Numbered from the stretch's first letter, positions 48,132 through 61,687 are shown. The stretch is DNA of 64,000 nucleotides from Sordaria brevicollis (GCA_033439795.1 JAUTDP010000001.1:3534001-3598000), one strand, 5' to 3'. Notes: generated by a model not told the origin, from the sequence alone. A program made the numbers and translations.

Positions 48132-50125
48132 TCACCATTCCACACCCAACACGCAGAGCCGTTTGACTTCCGAGAACCACCCAAACGTCAAGGTGACACG
48201 GGAGTACAGCAACCGTTCTTCCAGGTCCCGGAGCGCCATCGAGTCTACCCCGATCAACTGCTTCCAGTTGTCTCGGTAATGAGTCTGAGGTACAGCACCA
48301 TCGATTTCCTCCCTGCTCTCGTGCAAATCAGTTCCCGTTCCCAGGATATCATCATTTGCCGAGGGAGAACCGGTCGACATTGCGTTCACGGCAAGCTGTT
48401 CTTCCTCTTGGTCTTCAAAAGCATCGACGCAGCCAAAACCACGACGGCCACAGCTGAGCAACTCGAACCAGGCTCGGTTGCTCCATATCAGCTTTCCTGG
48501 GGTAATACACCCTGTTTCGTCCGCGACCGGTCCGATCACCTTCGGGTTGATGGTGAGTTCGCAATGTTTGTGGCAGTTTTTGCACGTCGCCGAGGACTGG
48601 TTGGAGTACATTGGGAAGTTGCAACTGGAGATAGGCAATGTCAGCTTCTGGCAGTTTGTTTCCCCAACGGCGGTGGAAGAGAGGAGGTTTGCCGGTTGCA
48701 CGTGGTGCAATAGAAACTTGTGATCGGAATTACTTGCGATTGGGAAGCAACTGGATGGAAAAGGTGTCTAAATCAGACTGAAAATGAAAGATGGAAAAGA
48801 GAATAGTCGCCTCATGGGCTGGCTGGATCCGGTCGGGTCACTCACCATTCGAAACAGCACAGTCTGTTCTGTCTCTGACTCTCGCAGATAGTAACGCCGA
48901 GTATGATGATGTTGAGCTTCCCGGTAAACACGACATTGACATCCTCTCTCACCTTCTCGTCCACATCTGCCAAGGTGTACAGTACCCTGTTGGGGCCATT
49001 GATAGCATCTTCGATGTCCCAAGCACCATCAGGGAACGGCATGCACACACGTTCTCTCTTCGTCTGATTCTCTGCCATCCTGCGAAGCCAATGAGCATCG
49101 AGAAATTCGGGATCCACGTCCACTATCGAGTTCATGGCAATACCCAGTCCGGGGTTCTCGTTCGCCTTCTTCCGAGGGTAGAACTTTGGGTTGGTTATGA
49201 GGAGGATGGTTTGTCCAGCTGCCCATGTGCGTGCTGAGGTAATCTGGTCATTCCAGAGTTTTAAGACACAATGTTGTGTCTCGTCGCAGACGTGAACTTC
49301 GACCAGTTCCAGGGTGCCTGACTTGTTATTGCTTTTGAGCGTCTTTCGAGGACCGACGCTGGAAATGCAAACGAGAACTCTCGTCAAGTCATCATCCCCC
49401 CTTTTCTCCTTGGTCTGGGTCCCTTTCATGAACGCTTTGAGGGTGATCAATCCCGGCATCTGGGAACATGTGGAACTAGGATCGTATTCCAGAGGGATGC
49501 GACAGAGACTATTCTCTTCAGACTTCCAGTCATCCTGGTGGAACTTGATACACGATTGTGAAGCTGGGCCGGGGTGCACCGTAACGACCATTGACACGAA
49601 AGGAACTTGGATGGCCTCCGCCATCGTGTACTCGCTTACGTAGCTTGTCCATACTGTGACCAGTTTTCCGAGTTGAAGGTTGGGTATGTCAGACTGCGTA
49701 CCGAGAAGTTTGATCTGAACAATCTGTAGCATTAGCAAGCTTCTTTCAGAAGAGGTTTTGATATAGACGAAGACAAAAATGTATCGAAGTGTTAAACTCA
49801 CGGCAATCACTCCAGTATCGTCTTTGACCACCAGAAAGTGGGTTCCGGCCTGGAGAGGGGAAAGGGCTTTAGGCTGATAATCAGCCCTGGCCGCGATTAT
49901 GGTGACAAGTCTCCCCATAAATCGTACTTTTCCGGTTCCTGGCTGGAGTTCGGAAATTCTAACTCTCTGGTAAGTGCCTTGAGGCCTCCAAGTTTCCATT
50001 GATGGCGCTCGGTTTGTGCCTGCCGGGTTGGATCCAGGTGTCGAGGTTGCTGACAGTGTCCGGGACGAGTCAGAGGAGGCGGAAAATTCCTTCTGGTAGA
50101 AGGATTGTATCGGTGGGATGACCAT
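48132..50125 (-). CDS. OB-fold single-stranded-DNA-binding protein, RPA1/MEIOB-like
   Basis: Preferred model: complement of join 48132..48624, 48702..48716, 48846..49723 and 49802..50125; 569 residues. It has three OB-like regions. The first begins RVRISELQPGTGKVRFMGRLV; the second includes LVEVHVCDETQHCVLKLWNDQI and GQTILLITNPKFY; the third is interrupted by a zinc ribbon (YCTTCN ... ATCKNCHKHC) and ends LYSRVTLTFGW. This is the layout of the RPA large subunit and of its meiotic relative MEIOB, so a role in recombination or meiosis is inferred. The first intron (49724-49801, 78 bp) has GTGAGT, branch GCTAAT and acceptor CTACAG. The second and third (48717-48845 and 48625-48701) enclose a 15-base exon that restores the CxxC pair; direct splicing from 48846 to 48624 is the simpler alternative and also keeps frame. 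The start is Met at 50125. Confidence 0.76.
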
Positions 50126-50816
50126 GGCTGATATCGTGAAAGGGGGCTTGCGTTTGGACAGTTGCAAGAAGTATCCAATCTCGGAGACGTGTCTATGGTA
50201 GATGCAGAGGCTTGAGATTAATCTTGACGGCAAGCCCAAGCCAGCAAACCCCATATGTTGCCTCTGCCAACTGAGGTGCGAACAAAGTCAAGAAAAAAGT
50301 CGACGATGAAACTTCAGGTGGGCAAGCAGGCAGATAGGAAATTTTGTCAATCCATCTCGAGGAAGGTGCTTGAAAGCACTTGCCTTTCGTGAGCAACATA
50401 AGCGAAGGAAAGAACGGATACACTCGCTCCTTCCCTCATGACATGAATGCATCCCATACGCCTCGTTAGGCAGTCACGACCTTTTATTTGATCCGTCCAG
50501 CGAGCCCCAGTTCACCGAAAACCTCCTAATCACCGACACTCTTGTCAACTTAATTTGTCGCAATTAGATACATTTTCGCTCTCTGGATGCACTCTGTATG
50601 TAAGAACCCACTACCCATCAAAGGTATGTACACCCACCAATCTGGAATACTCCTATAGAAATGGCCTCCGTCTGTTCCCTTCATCTCCCCAACTCCTCGG
50701 CTATGAAGTAAAAAGGCAAGCATGGTTCCAACATCGGCTCTTCCAGCAATACAGTTTCCACCAGATTTTCGCGAAAGATACGATGGCTAACAAGCCCAGA
50801 ACTAGTACGTCCCTCT
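50126..50816. other. Spacer between the OB-fold gene start and the acyl-CoA ligase stop
   Basis: Both neighbours are on the minus strand, so this 691 bp stretch should hold the OB-fold gene promoter and the ligase 3' UTR. No other gene was seen. Confidence 0.5.
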
Positions 50817-52604
50817 CTAGATCTTCGCCTTTAGGTCTCCGACCTCCTTCGCCGCGCGCTCGCGAAGCTGCCTACGCAGAATCTTGCCAGACTACACACT
50901 TTACGCGTTAGCACCAAGACACTTGCAACACGACAGGGCTCAACTTACCGGGTTCTTCGGAATACTGGCCGTAAAGACGACGCCGCCCTTGAGCTGCTTG
51001 TACCGAGTCACCCTGGCGGCCATCCAATCGGCAATCTCCTGCTCCGTAATCTTTGACTCGGGGTTCTGACGAACGATGTAGGCGCGAGGAAGCTCTTCAC
51101 CGTTGATCGTAACACCAATCACAGCGGCATCGGCCACCTCGGGATGCTCGAGCAAGAGTCCTTCAAGCTCAGCAGGCGCCACCTGGTTACCCTTGACCTT
51201 GATCAACTCCTTCAGACGGTCGACAATGTGAATGATTCCACCAGGCTTGTACGCGTCGAAGTAGGCAATATCGCCGGTCTTGAGCCAGCGAGTGCCATCT
51301 GCATCAACGACGATAGTATCCGCAGTCGCCTCGGGCTTGCGCCAGTAACCGCGCATCAGATTCGGGCCGGTAACCCAGAACTCGCCTCTCTCTCCAGCCT
51401 TTGTGATCTCGGTTTTTCCATCCAGCGACATCAGCTTTCCAGAGCAGTTAGGCATCATCTCGCCCACACCAGAGCTGGGCTCTTTGTTGAGGGGATCCCA
51501 TGACATGCAAGTACAGGTCGTCTCTGTCATGCCCCAGCCCTGGCGAAGGACGAACTTTCCATTGAACATCTTCTCGGCCTCATCGGCAATCTCTTTAGCC
51601 AACGGAGCGGCTCCGGAACCCATTCCCTCAACGCTGGAGAGATCGTACTTCTTGGTGAGAGGGGACTTGGCCAACGCAACCACGATAGGTGGCACGCACG
51701 TGAGGGAGGTGATCCGATAGCGCTGAACATACTCGAGCATCTTGACGAAATCGAAGCCAGGCATAATGTAGATGGGAACGCCAGCGCGAGGAAAGTTCGC
51801 GACGAAATATGTCTGGCCATAAGCGTGGTAAAGCGGCAGGAAGCAGAGGGCGCGGGCTCGCTTTTGCTTTTCCTCCCACTCGGGATCGAGCTCGTTGAGA
51901 TGGATAACCTGAACTCCGTTGGCGACATAGCAGTAATGACTGATCTCAACGCCCTTGGGGACTCCAGTGGTGCCGCTGCTGTAGTTCAGGCAGCATGTCG
52001 TGGTCTCCGGATCCTTTGGCTCTTTCCAGCTCCAGCTCTCTGCTTTTTTGGCATTTCCCTGAAGGAGCTCTGTCCAGTGCTTGGCTCCGTCGATGCGTCC
52101 CTTCTGTCCCGGTCCCGGATTGGACGACAGCGCCACCTCCTGTGCCGCAGGAGTATCTCCGCCGAGAATGAAAATACGATCCCTAGGCAGGCCAGCCTCC
52201 TTGGCGGCATCAAAAGCTGTCTTGAGCGAGCCCTGTGCCGTGATGAGGAAGGTGGCTCCACTGTCACGAAGCTGATAAGCCAACTCTCGGGCTACGAAAC
52301 TGGGATTAGCACCCGTGAAGATACCACCGGCCATCAGGATGCCCAGGAAGATGGAAGGGAAGAAGATGTTGTTGCCAGAGAAAAGGAGTACTCTGTCACC
52401 CTCCTTGAGGCCGGCGCCCTGTAAGCCCAAAGCGACACGCTTGGCCAAGAATCGGAAGTCGGTCATGTTGAGGTAGTTCGAATCGGGCTGCTCAGGATCG
52501 ATATACGCACGGCGATTGGGGAGAGGGCCGCAGGCCGAGTCGAAGATCCATTGCTGTAGAGAGGACCGAGGAATATCGGCGTTCCAACGTGACTTGACCG
52601 GCAT
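50817..52604 (-). CDS. 4-coumarate-CoA-ligase-like acyl-CoA synthetase (AMP-binding), likely peroxisomal
   Basis: Complement of join 50817..50891 and 50949..52604; 576 residues. ANL-superfamily enzyme: it adenylates a carboxylic acid with ATP and transfers it to CoA. Seen: the phosphate-binding loop YSSGTTGVPKG (residues 208-218), LPLYHAYGQ, the GWGMTET motif (356-362), LMRGYWRKPEAT, TGD (443-445), the hinge VDRLKELIKVKGNQVAP, and a C-terminal SGK whose Lys555 is the expected catalytic lysine. That last motif is in the second exon, after a 57 bp intron (50892-50948, GTAAGT ... TGTAG), so reading through the intron would lose it. The protein ends AKI, a variant of the type 1 peroxisomal signal used by some fungal enzymes. 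The substrate (fatty acid, phenylpropanoid or other aryl acid) cannot be told from sequence alone. The start MPVKSRWNADIPRSSLQQW is typical of the family. Confidence 0.94.
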
Positions 52605-54380
52605 CGTGACGGGGCGATATGTCGAAGTGTCTGCTGAGGAAGTTTGTCAGGAAACGGTTGAATTGCCAGCACCACCTCGTTTAAATAAGTATTTGGGAGG
52701 CGGGGAAGGTCGAAAAGTAATGAGTGAAGGGCAGAACCACTAGGCGACAATTGTCCAGCGCCACAAGATAAGTGAATGGGATGGCTGAACGGGAACAGCT
52801 GGTTAGGTGAAGCACGGCAGTAGCGTACCGAGAGGTTACCATTCACTCGAAGTCGCTGTTTGGACCACCCTCATGACCCTCCTTCCCAAGAAAGGACGGA
52901 TGATAAATCCGTTGCCCAGTAGTGCCGCCACTCCCGCGAACCTTAGCATCCCAAAATGTCTAGACAGGAACCTGTATGAACGAGCGGGCAGGTTGCCTGG
53001 TAGCGGAGTGAACCTCGCCTACTCTCAAATCCCCATGCTCGTCAACAAAATGTAGGCATTCAAGGTTGCCCATTTCCGGAACTCAGCTCGAGGTCAATTG
53101 GCTGAAGGCATTCGAGTGTCTCCTCCCCCGCATTTACAGGGGGAGCAGATCCCCCGCAACAGCTTGGATCAGGGGTAATTGTGCCGAGGCATGGAAGCTC
53201 TCCTCTTCGAAAAGAAAGCTATTGAAAGCTTGTCAAGAGATATGAACGCCTTCGCATTGACGACAGGTTCAATCGGTCGTGTTTGGTCGTGTTCGGTCGT
53301 CAATGGCACGAACACCTTGTGATCTCGGCTGCGATGGCGAAGCAGCACAAGGGACTAGCTCGCAAGGTTGAAGAGTCGTACCTACATCGACCTGAATTTG
53401 CCGACCTCAGTCATACGGCACAATCAACAAGGCGGGAAAGCTCAACTGTTTTCAAACTCATCCGTTATGGACAAGCGAGTCACTACGAGACAGCTCATCG
53501 AGTAGTTGTTGATGATGATGGAGCTATTTGCCCATCATCGGAAACGGCGCCATTGACCAGACATCGCATAGTGGTAGTAGGTGTTTTTGAAGCCAATGAT
53601 TGCTGTTTGTCGTACATTTAGGGTGGATGCGCCGCCTTCCGGCAGAGAGGCTCGTTGTGACCCGAGAAATCAGGACTTTGTAGTAAGAAGTGCATATCTC
53701 CGATGGCTCGGTAGCTGTCCAGAGTTTCCGGAGTGATACCAATAAATGTGGGAAAAGAGGTTGAAGTTCCTATCCATGGTCTGTGCTTCTTTACTTTCCT
53801 TTCCCTACGGACGTATACACTTTTGCCAAAGTACCCGACTTTTGCGCCGACGCAGGGCTTCATCCTCTTTTTGGGGATAGATTGGCGGCAAATTTCTTTT
53901 GGTGTTTGTCTATTATATCAGCTTGATATCACGTTCCATGTCATTTAGGTTACTTGGAGGGTACAAAGTGGTTGTTCGAGAACCCGAACTCCAAACTTTG
54001 AAAGACCCGACGGGACGAGACATTCCCAAATAGGGACAGGCATATAAAATCGTAGACCTTAAGCGATCAGCACAGGCCATCCCTGCTAAGCTCCGAAATT
54101 GGGTACAACAACGGTCATGATCTCAGTTGATGTTGGTATGTGGTCATAGACGACGGCGCATTGCAATAGGGACGGACTCGGCGGGCAGTGTCGTTTTTCT
54201 CCGCGGGCAGTATCACTGCCCATATAGTCGACCAGAGAGGGCTTGACTCCACGGGCAGTGCCACACAAATCCCTAACCCTGAATGCCCATAGTCCAAATA
54301 AGTGGTAATAATTTCTTAGTATTAAAAACGCAAACCGTATCACAACCACATCGAACGCAAACTGTATCACATCCACATTA
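52605..54380. other. Intergenic DNA between the acyl-CoA ligase and AT block 3
   Basis: GC-balanced sequence. The part next to 52604 should hold the ligase promoter. Open frames are short and unconvincing. Near the right edge a 25-27 bp phrase starting CGCAAACTGTATCACA is repeated in tandem with transitions (54329-54355 and 54356-54380), just where AT-rich DNA starts. Confidence 0.45.
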
Positions 54381-54693
54381 CTTTATTATTATCAAAAATA
54401 ATACTAAAATACGCCTAATCTCCCCCAAACGCTTTAAACGCTCTTATAAATACTAAATTTTACCTTAATTATTATTAACCCCGAAAAGGGTACTATAAGG
54501 ACGCCTATAGTATAATAGTTTATTATTAACGAATAATAACTGCTATTAATATTATAGATTCGTAGAAACCCTTTATTCGAATCTTATTTATATTAAATAT
54601 AATTATTTTTCATTATTTTTATTAATTATAAATCTAAAATATATTATAAGTAATAGGTTTAAAGGTAGTAAATAATAAGCGAAGGTAAAGGGG
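54381..54693. other. AT-rich flank left of the gypsy element
   Basis: RIP-like sequence into which the retrotransposon inserted. It may be the left remainder of the Mutator-like element seen on the right of the retrotransposon, but I found no proof in the sequence. Confidence 0.4.
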
Positions 54694-54698
54694 GACGT

Positions 54699-54951
54699 TG
54701 TCACGAGCGACGTGGTCACGAGAGACAAGCTTAACACGTTAAATCCAGGTCTATTATAGAATCACAAAATAAAGAAGAAAAGAAGAAACGAGCAAAGGAT
54801 ACGCCCCGCGCCAAGGTTTTATGCCTAAGCGCGGGCGACCTACGAAGGCGGCACGCAATCACGTACGCTAGTACGGTCAACCTTTATTAGGTGACCGCCT
54901 GAGCGATAATCGGTCCGCCGGATAGGGACCTTGTCCGTTAGCGCCGTAATA
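54699..54951 (-). repeat. Left LTR (3' LTR of the minus-strand gypsy element)
   Basis: Starts TGTCACGAGCGACG, unmutated, and ends GCGCCGTAATA where the other copy has GCGCCGTGACA. It aligns base for base with 61688-61940 without gaps in the parts I compared. Differences are transitions only, and they increase away from the outer edge. Confidence 0.95.
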
Positions 54952-55129
54952 TTACCCCCCCCTCCGAAAAAGATTCGCCCCGAATTTTTAAAATATTAAA
55001 ATTATTATTATATATAAAGTAAGTCTTTTATTTCTTAGTGCCTATTATCCTCTTTAGCCTCCTTATACCCTTCTTTAAAGGAACGTTATTATTTAAGTAA
55101 TCCTTATCGAACTCCTCCGCTTCCGCCTT

Positions 55130-55290
55130 TTATAACTATTCTTTTAAATATAATAACGGGCCCGGGTATTTTGGGTACGCCTCGTAATAAATTTATAATA
55201 ATTTCGGTAAATTTTTAAAATTCTTAACGTTATAGAACTTTAGGTCCGGGTCGCATCCCTTTTAATTTATTCGGTATTAGAGCTTACTAA
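55130..55290 (-). pseudogene. Chromodomain remnant of the gypsy polyprotein
   Basis: The minus frame reads CDPDLKFYNVKNFKNLPKLL, then YYEAYPKYPGPLLYLKE after a TAA. This is the C-terminal part of the chromodomain that ends many fungal gypsy integrases. Chromodomains steer integration to heterochromatin by binding methylated histone H3. Only TAA/TAG interruptions are seen. Confidence 0.8.
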
Positions 55291-55299
55291 AGTATATTC

Positions 55300-58200
55300 G
55301 AAAAACTAAGATTTCCTCTACCTCTTATTCGATATCGTTTCCTATATATTCCCCTACCGGCTTTTCTAACTTTTAACCGGATAATAAATTATTAAAATAT
55401 TTCTAAAATTTATCGGTATAAAAAATATCTATTTTTCTCTAACCTTTTAATACTTTTAATTTGAATAAATAATTATACTTTTCTTTAATTTTAAAATATT
55501 AATTCGTTAAAAGAAAATCGAACTTATAATTTAACCGGTTTATAAATTCGTTCTATTTAATAATAAATATTTTATTACCGGGTCCGAAATCCAGAACGCG
55601 TTAATATTTATTTAATTATTTAATTATCCGCTCTTAAGCTTTAGTAATAAATTTTTTTATTTTATTTACGTATCCTCGGATCCGATTTATTAAACTTTAT
55701 ACGTCTTCCTAGCTAAATTTCTTTTTAATTATTAATTATATACTATTAAAATTAATTCGAATTTCCTAATTTAAAATTCTAAGTATTAGGAATCCTTTTA
55801 ATACTTCGTACGGTTATATTTTACCTAAATTATTATATAATATTCCTATTTATATTATATTTATTATTAGGATTACTTTTAATTAATTATTTTAGAAATA
55901 ATTAACGAAAGGACGAAGACGTTAATTAAAATATTCGTTTATAATTTCGGCCTACTCCGTAATTTAATTATATCCTAAGGAGGTTAATTTTTATTTAATA
56001 TTTAGAATTTTAATTAATTTATTTATAAAATCCGATATAAATTAAGGGCTTTTATCCGAAATAATTTCGCTTAATAATTTATAAATATAGTAAAGGCTTT
56101 TATAATATATACGGGCTATATTTCGGGTTATTACCATTATAAAATAAGGGATAATTTATAATACTTTATTTAATCGGTCTATTATTACGAATATATTATC
56201 GAATTTTCGTTTATCCTTAAATATAATTTTGAAATCTACGATTAAATTTTACTAAATACGTTAGGCCGTTGGAATAGGCTTTAATTTATTAGGGGTTTTA
56301 TTCCGGGGAACCTTCGAAATATAATATATTATATAATTAACGATAAAACGATTAACGTTATTAATTATTCTTAATTATTAATATTATATAAATATTAAGT
56401 GTTTTATTTTATTTCGGTTTAAATAAGCGGTAATAATTTTTATGTATAATTCGTAAATAATTTAAGCTTTTAGAATATTGGGTAGTACAATAAATTTATC
56501 GAAATAAGTAAAAATTTTATTAATAATAAATCGATACCTATTTTCCCCTTTTCTAACTATATTTTAATAAATTTTTAAATCCGGGTATATTTTATTTTCG
56601 AAAATAAGGCGATTTATAAGTAAATAACCTTCTAATCGTTCTTCTCGGGCTTCCTCTACGATTTCGGGGTTAATTTCTATAATAGCCGTACTTAGAGATA
56701 TAATCGACGTATAAATTGTATTAATATTATTAATTATATTATTAAATTATATTATCCGACTATTATCGAAATTTTTAAAAATTTAAAGGGTTTTTTATAC
56801 TTCTTACTTTACCTTTTAATTCTTTAAATTTTTTACCTTCTTTAATAATACGTCCGCTATACCGTTTTCCTTTTTTAATTAGTAAAAAATAATAAAATAA
56901 TATTAGGATAGGAATTCGGCTTACCCAATTTATCGTAGGTTTAAAAATTTTTTAGTATTAAATTACTTAAAGGCTTCGTTATCTATTAAAATTAAAAAGG
57001 GTTTGTATAAATTAATAAATTCGGCTTTCTAATATTATAAAATTTTAATAATAGCTATTAATTCCTTATTATAGATAAAATAATTATATTCTACGCTATA
57101 TATTATTTTTAAATAAAAGGTAACCGGTTGTTATTTATTATTAATTAATTATAATAGTACGCCGGTTATTACCTTATTTAAAGTATCCGTTTTTATTTAT
57201 ATCGGCTATTTATATTTAAAATATATTAAGATAAGTATTAATAGTAGTCGCCTTTTAAATTCTTCGAAAGTAATTTAATAATTTTTATTCTAATTAAAGA
57301 CTTTTCTTTTTTTCGTTATTACCGTTAATAATTTAATAATCCGGTTATAATTTTTGACAAAGCGTTGGTAAAAGTTACAAAATTTTAAGAAAGATTATAC
57401 TCTTTATATATTTATTAGAATTTGTTAATTTTTTACAATTATAATTTTTTAAGGGTCAATGGATATACTATTAATCCCGATAATAAAATTTAAAAATTTA
57501 GTCTTTTCGACGTAAAATTCGTATTTATTTAGGTCCGTTTATAATTCCGCTACTTTTAACCTAATTAATATTTTCTTAACGTAAATCTTATATTCTTCTA
57601 AATTATTTAAAAAAATAAAAATATTATTAATATATACGTTGTAAAAATTATTGAAATATCCTATTAATATTTTATTAATATACTATTAGAACGTTAATAG
57701 TCCGTTAGTTAATTTAAAGGGTAGGATTTTATATTTATACGTATTGTATTTCGTTCGGAATATTATAAATTTTTCATCGTCGGGGTATATATAAATTCGA
57801 TAAAAGGTTTATTTAATATCGATTTTCGAAAAAATTTTTATTTAATTAATTTTAATAATAATTTTATTAATTAGGGGAAGAGGGTACTTATTTTTCTTTA
57901 TAATAACGTTAAATTTCTAATAATTTATATAAAACTTTAATTTATTATTAGCCTTAGGTACGAAGAGGATAAGCGTAGCCTAAAATATAGAATTACTTTC
58001 GATAAAACTTTTAATTAGCGCTTTATTTACGTATTTCCAATAAGCCTTTAATTTATTAATTAATATTTTATATAATAGGCTATATTTAAAGTCTTTGGGC
58101 TTTATTCCGTCCGTTAAATCGATTTTATAATTATTAGTACGATAGTCCGGTAGGGTATTAGATTCCTTCTTATTAAATACGTTTAAATATTCGTAAGCGT

Positions 58201-58900
58201 ATTTAAAGATTTTTTTTTTAGTTCGTTCGCGTAATTCTATTTTATTTTTAGCGAAGGCTTACTTCTTATAGTCGTTAATAAATTGGTTAAATTCGTAAAA
58301 ATTAATTACCTTTATATATTCCTATTTAGTGAATATAAGAAAGGCATTAATATTAATTATTATAAAGTCGTTATAATATTTATATTATTTTACGTTATTT
58401 CTTTTTAATCGGTATTAGCCCTATACGTCTTTACTTTAGAAGGGGTCGTTTTTTCGTTCAATTTTTAATATTTCGATATATTTTTATCGCGTAGGTATTA
58501 CGTCTTCTTCTTTTATCCTTAGAGTATATTAATTTAATAATTATTATTCTATTTTTATTAAATCTTTATTTTTTCCGTATTAAATCGGTCGTTCCTTTAA
58601 TTCTTCGAATAATTTAATTAGTTGGCCGGGTTTTATTAAAGGCGATGGCGTTACGTTTTTAACGAATATTTCGAATTTTTGGATACGTTTATTGAAAGCC
58701 GATAATAGCGTAGTTATTTTATTGAAAATAAGGTTGGCGTTAACAATATCGATTAAAACCTTATATTTTTTTAGTTAGTATTTACTTAGGATAACGTTAT
58801 ACCCCGAATTAACGATAATTATTACCTTTTTATCGAACCGTTGACCTTATATTTTAATAATTCCCTTTAAATATTAATTAATCGTCTCGTTATATTACCT
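55300..58900 (-). pseudogene. Gypsy pol relic: reverse transcriptase, RNase H region and integrase
   Basis: The reverse transcriptase core is at about 57440-57700: FYNVYINNIFIF, with YINN at 57623-57634 where the family has two catalytic aspartates; then LEEYKIYVKKILIRL, LYTDLNKYEFYV and TKFLNFIIG. The integrase zinc-binding and catalytic regions follow at about 56450-55700 (NKTLNIYIILI near 56400, IDRLN-type and KALYYPLF-type phrases). Stops are TAA/TAG. The Asp-to-Asn changes are exactly those that G-to-A mutation of GAC/GAT codons gives, so the enzyme was inactivated by RIP rather than by slow decay. Confidence 0.82.
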
Positions 58901-59217
58901 AATATACCCTCCTATAATATGAGGATAAAAATTATATAGTTTTTCTATTCCTTATTTAATTATATTATTAATAAAGTTTTTATTTATAAAGATATTACCG
59001 TTTATTCCCGAATTAATAAGCGTATTGTTCGTAGATAAAGTTTTTCTATTATTACTTATTATAATATAGGACGTAATTAATGCGGGTCTATTTAAATAAT
59101 CCTTTAAGAAACCTTTATTTACTTTTATATTCTCTAGTAGTATTTTTTTTAGGTTTTTTTTAGAATAAGCATTTATTAATTTAATCTTTAGGAGGGAGTT
59201 TAATATTTTTAGGGTAA

Positions 59218-59523
59218 TTAATTTTCTACTTTATTATCGGCCGGTTTATTGTTTTCTTTATTTTTATAATTATAATAGTCGACGAGTTTATTAATACGGT
59301 TGGGGTTTTTACTACGGCGGTTAAAATAATTACGGAAATGATATTTAATTTCTTTATATACGAAATATTTATTTTTTTCGAATAATTTACAGGCTTTTTT
59401 ACGAATTATATCGAGGGCGCGACGGGAATTACTTCGGTTACTATTACTAATATTAATACTATTATTAATAATATTATTAGAATTCTTATTAAAATTATTA
59501 AAATCCTTAACCTTATTAAACAA
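59218..59523 (-). pseudogene. Gypsy gag zinc-knuckle region, RIP-altered
   Basis: An open stretch of 101 codons, rich in Asn, Ser and Lys. Around KYFVYKEIKYHFRNY the four tyrosines stand at the exact spacing of a CX2CX4HX4C nucleocapsid zinc knuckle. Cys-to-Tyr and His-to-Tyr are the changes produced by RIP, so this is the nucleic-acid-binding end of gag with all ligands lost. Its place upstream of pol agrees. Confidence 0.75.
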
Positions 59524-61687
59524 ATTCGTAGAAGAAGAAATATTTTTATCTTTATCCCTATTATTTTTCTTAGCTTTATTATTACGGAAAATATATTAGC
59601 TAATTTCGACTACTTTTTTGGCTATTAAAGCGTATTAATTGAAAGTAATATCCTCCTATCCGTATTCTTAAAAGAAGGCATTCTAAATAATACCCGGGAA
59701 TTTTTAATTAAATTCCTATTTCTATAAATTAGGAAAATAACTATATTCTCTTATTAAATATACGAATTTATTACGGAATTCTTAGAAGTCCCCGTTTATT
59801 TCGAATTTTAAATCGTTAAATTTATAAATAGCCTTTTCCTTTCGATTATAATTATAATATTCGGTATATAAATAAACGAGTAATTTATTAAAAATCTTAA
59901 TATTATAAAGATTATTAACGAAATAAGGTTTAAAATTTTAGGTAATTTTACTAGCGGTACGATTTTCGATATATATTTTTTTAATTTTATTATTAAAAAA
60001 GTAATCGATATTCAATTTAAATTTATTAAAAATATAATAATATTAAATATTAAAAGTAATAATATTTTTATCTTTTTCGTTATAAAAATAAGGCGGATCC
60101 TTCTTTTTAATTAATAGGCGTCCCCGGCTAGTAATAGAAAAATCGGTAATAAATATTTCTTTACGACGCCCTTTATTATTATTATCCTTATTACAGTCAG
60201 CGTAATCGTAGCGTTCGAAGTTTTTAAAGGTTAAGAAAGCGATTTTCTTCTTACAAAAATTAATATTTTCTTTACAGAGGTTAATATTTTCCTTAATTAA
60301 AGTAGCGATTACAGTATATAAATCGGCGACGTTACCGTCCCGGGTAATTATTATTCCTCTTAATTTTTCGATTTAGACTTTTATAACTATTAAATTATTA
60401 TTAATTTTAACGAATTCTTTTTCCTTTTTAATTAAATTACAATAGGTTTCGTTCTATTTAGCGAAGAAGCGGGGGTAGGATAAATAACCCTTAATCGAAA
60501 AATTATCTTTTTATTCGTAAGGGGTACCTTATTTATTAGTACGGCCGTCGTTAAATAGAATATTATTTTAAGCCTCTTTATCGTCGAATAAATCGTCGTT
60601 TTAATCGTCGTTAAACGGGGTATCATTTTAAACTCTTTTATTAGAATAATTAATAATTTAATATAGCGCGGTAAATTAGGTTTAAAATTTACAATTCTTT
60701 TTACATAATATAGCGTTTTTATAATATAAAGTTTCGTAATCGTCCAGTTCGAAGTTAAAATCTTTATTTCCGCGGGCTTTTAATAATTAACGTATTAAAA
60801 ATATATTCTTACTTTATTCCTTATACAAATCCTTACAAAAACGTTCGTTATCTATTTCAGCGCCTTTTTAATATTTTAATAAATTAGCGGCGTATTCGTA
60901 TATTTATCTTAAATTAATATTTAAATTAATAACGATAATTTAATATCTTTATTATTAAAAAAGGATAACCTTAGCTAAGATAACTTATAATTTAATTTCT
61001 TCGAAAATAGCGTATACGCTTTCGGAATCTTCGATAATAGATTTGAAAATATCGAAGTCTATTAATAAAATATTATTATTATTTTATTCTTAATAATTTT
61101 AACCCGTAGCCGTTAAAGCTTTAAAAGCGAAAATTAAATAACCCTTATTATATTAAGCTTAATATTTCGCGATCGTATTAATCTTCGTATATAAAAAGTC
61201 GAATAAATCTTCCGTATTAAACGTATAACGAACGTCGGCGAATTTATTAGTAATTTCCTAATTAAAAAATATAATAATTTCGTTTATATTTTCCGGAATA
61301 TCGCAATCCTTTAGATTAGATTTATCGATATTACGTAATTAAATATTTTATTTCTTTTTAAAAGTGCCGATTATAATATCGTTAAACGAACGACGTTTAA
61401 AAGTATCATTTTATTAAATAATTATATTAAGAGTAATAAGTATATCCGTAATATTGAATTTAATTTATTCGACTACGAATTTATCGAATATATTCTTCTT
61501 TTAAATTTCGTTCATTTGAGCGCTTTCGATAATAGATAATTTAATAGTTTTAGCCGCGGTAGCCTTTTCGTCGGAGGTATACGCTATTATAATTAATTAC
61601 GAGGGTATATATTATAATTACTTTAATCGGTAAATAAATTTAGGATATTTAAATACCTCCCTAATATATTAAAAATAATTTTATAAT

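Noticed and set aside
54060..54120. Possible 5S rRNA-like phrase after AAAATCGTAGACC
   Set aside because: It does not match conserved 5S internal promoter sequence, and no 120-base fold could be recognised.
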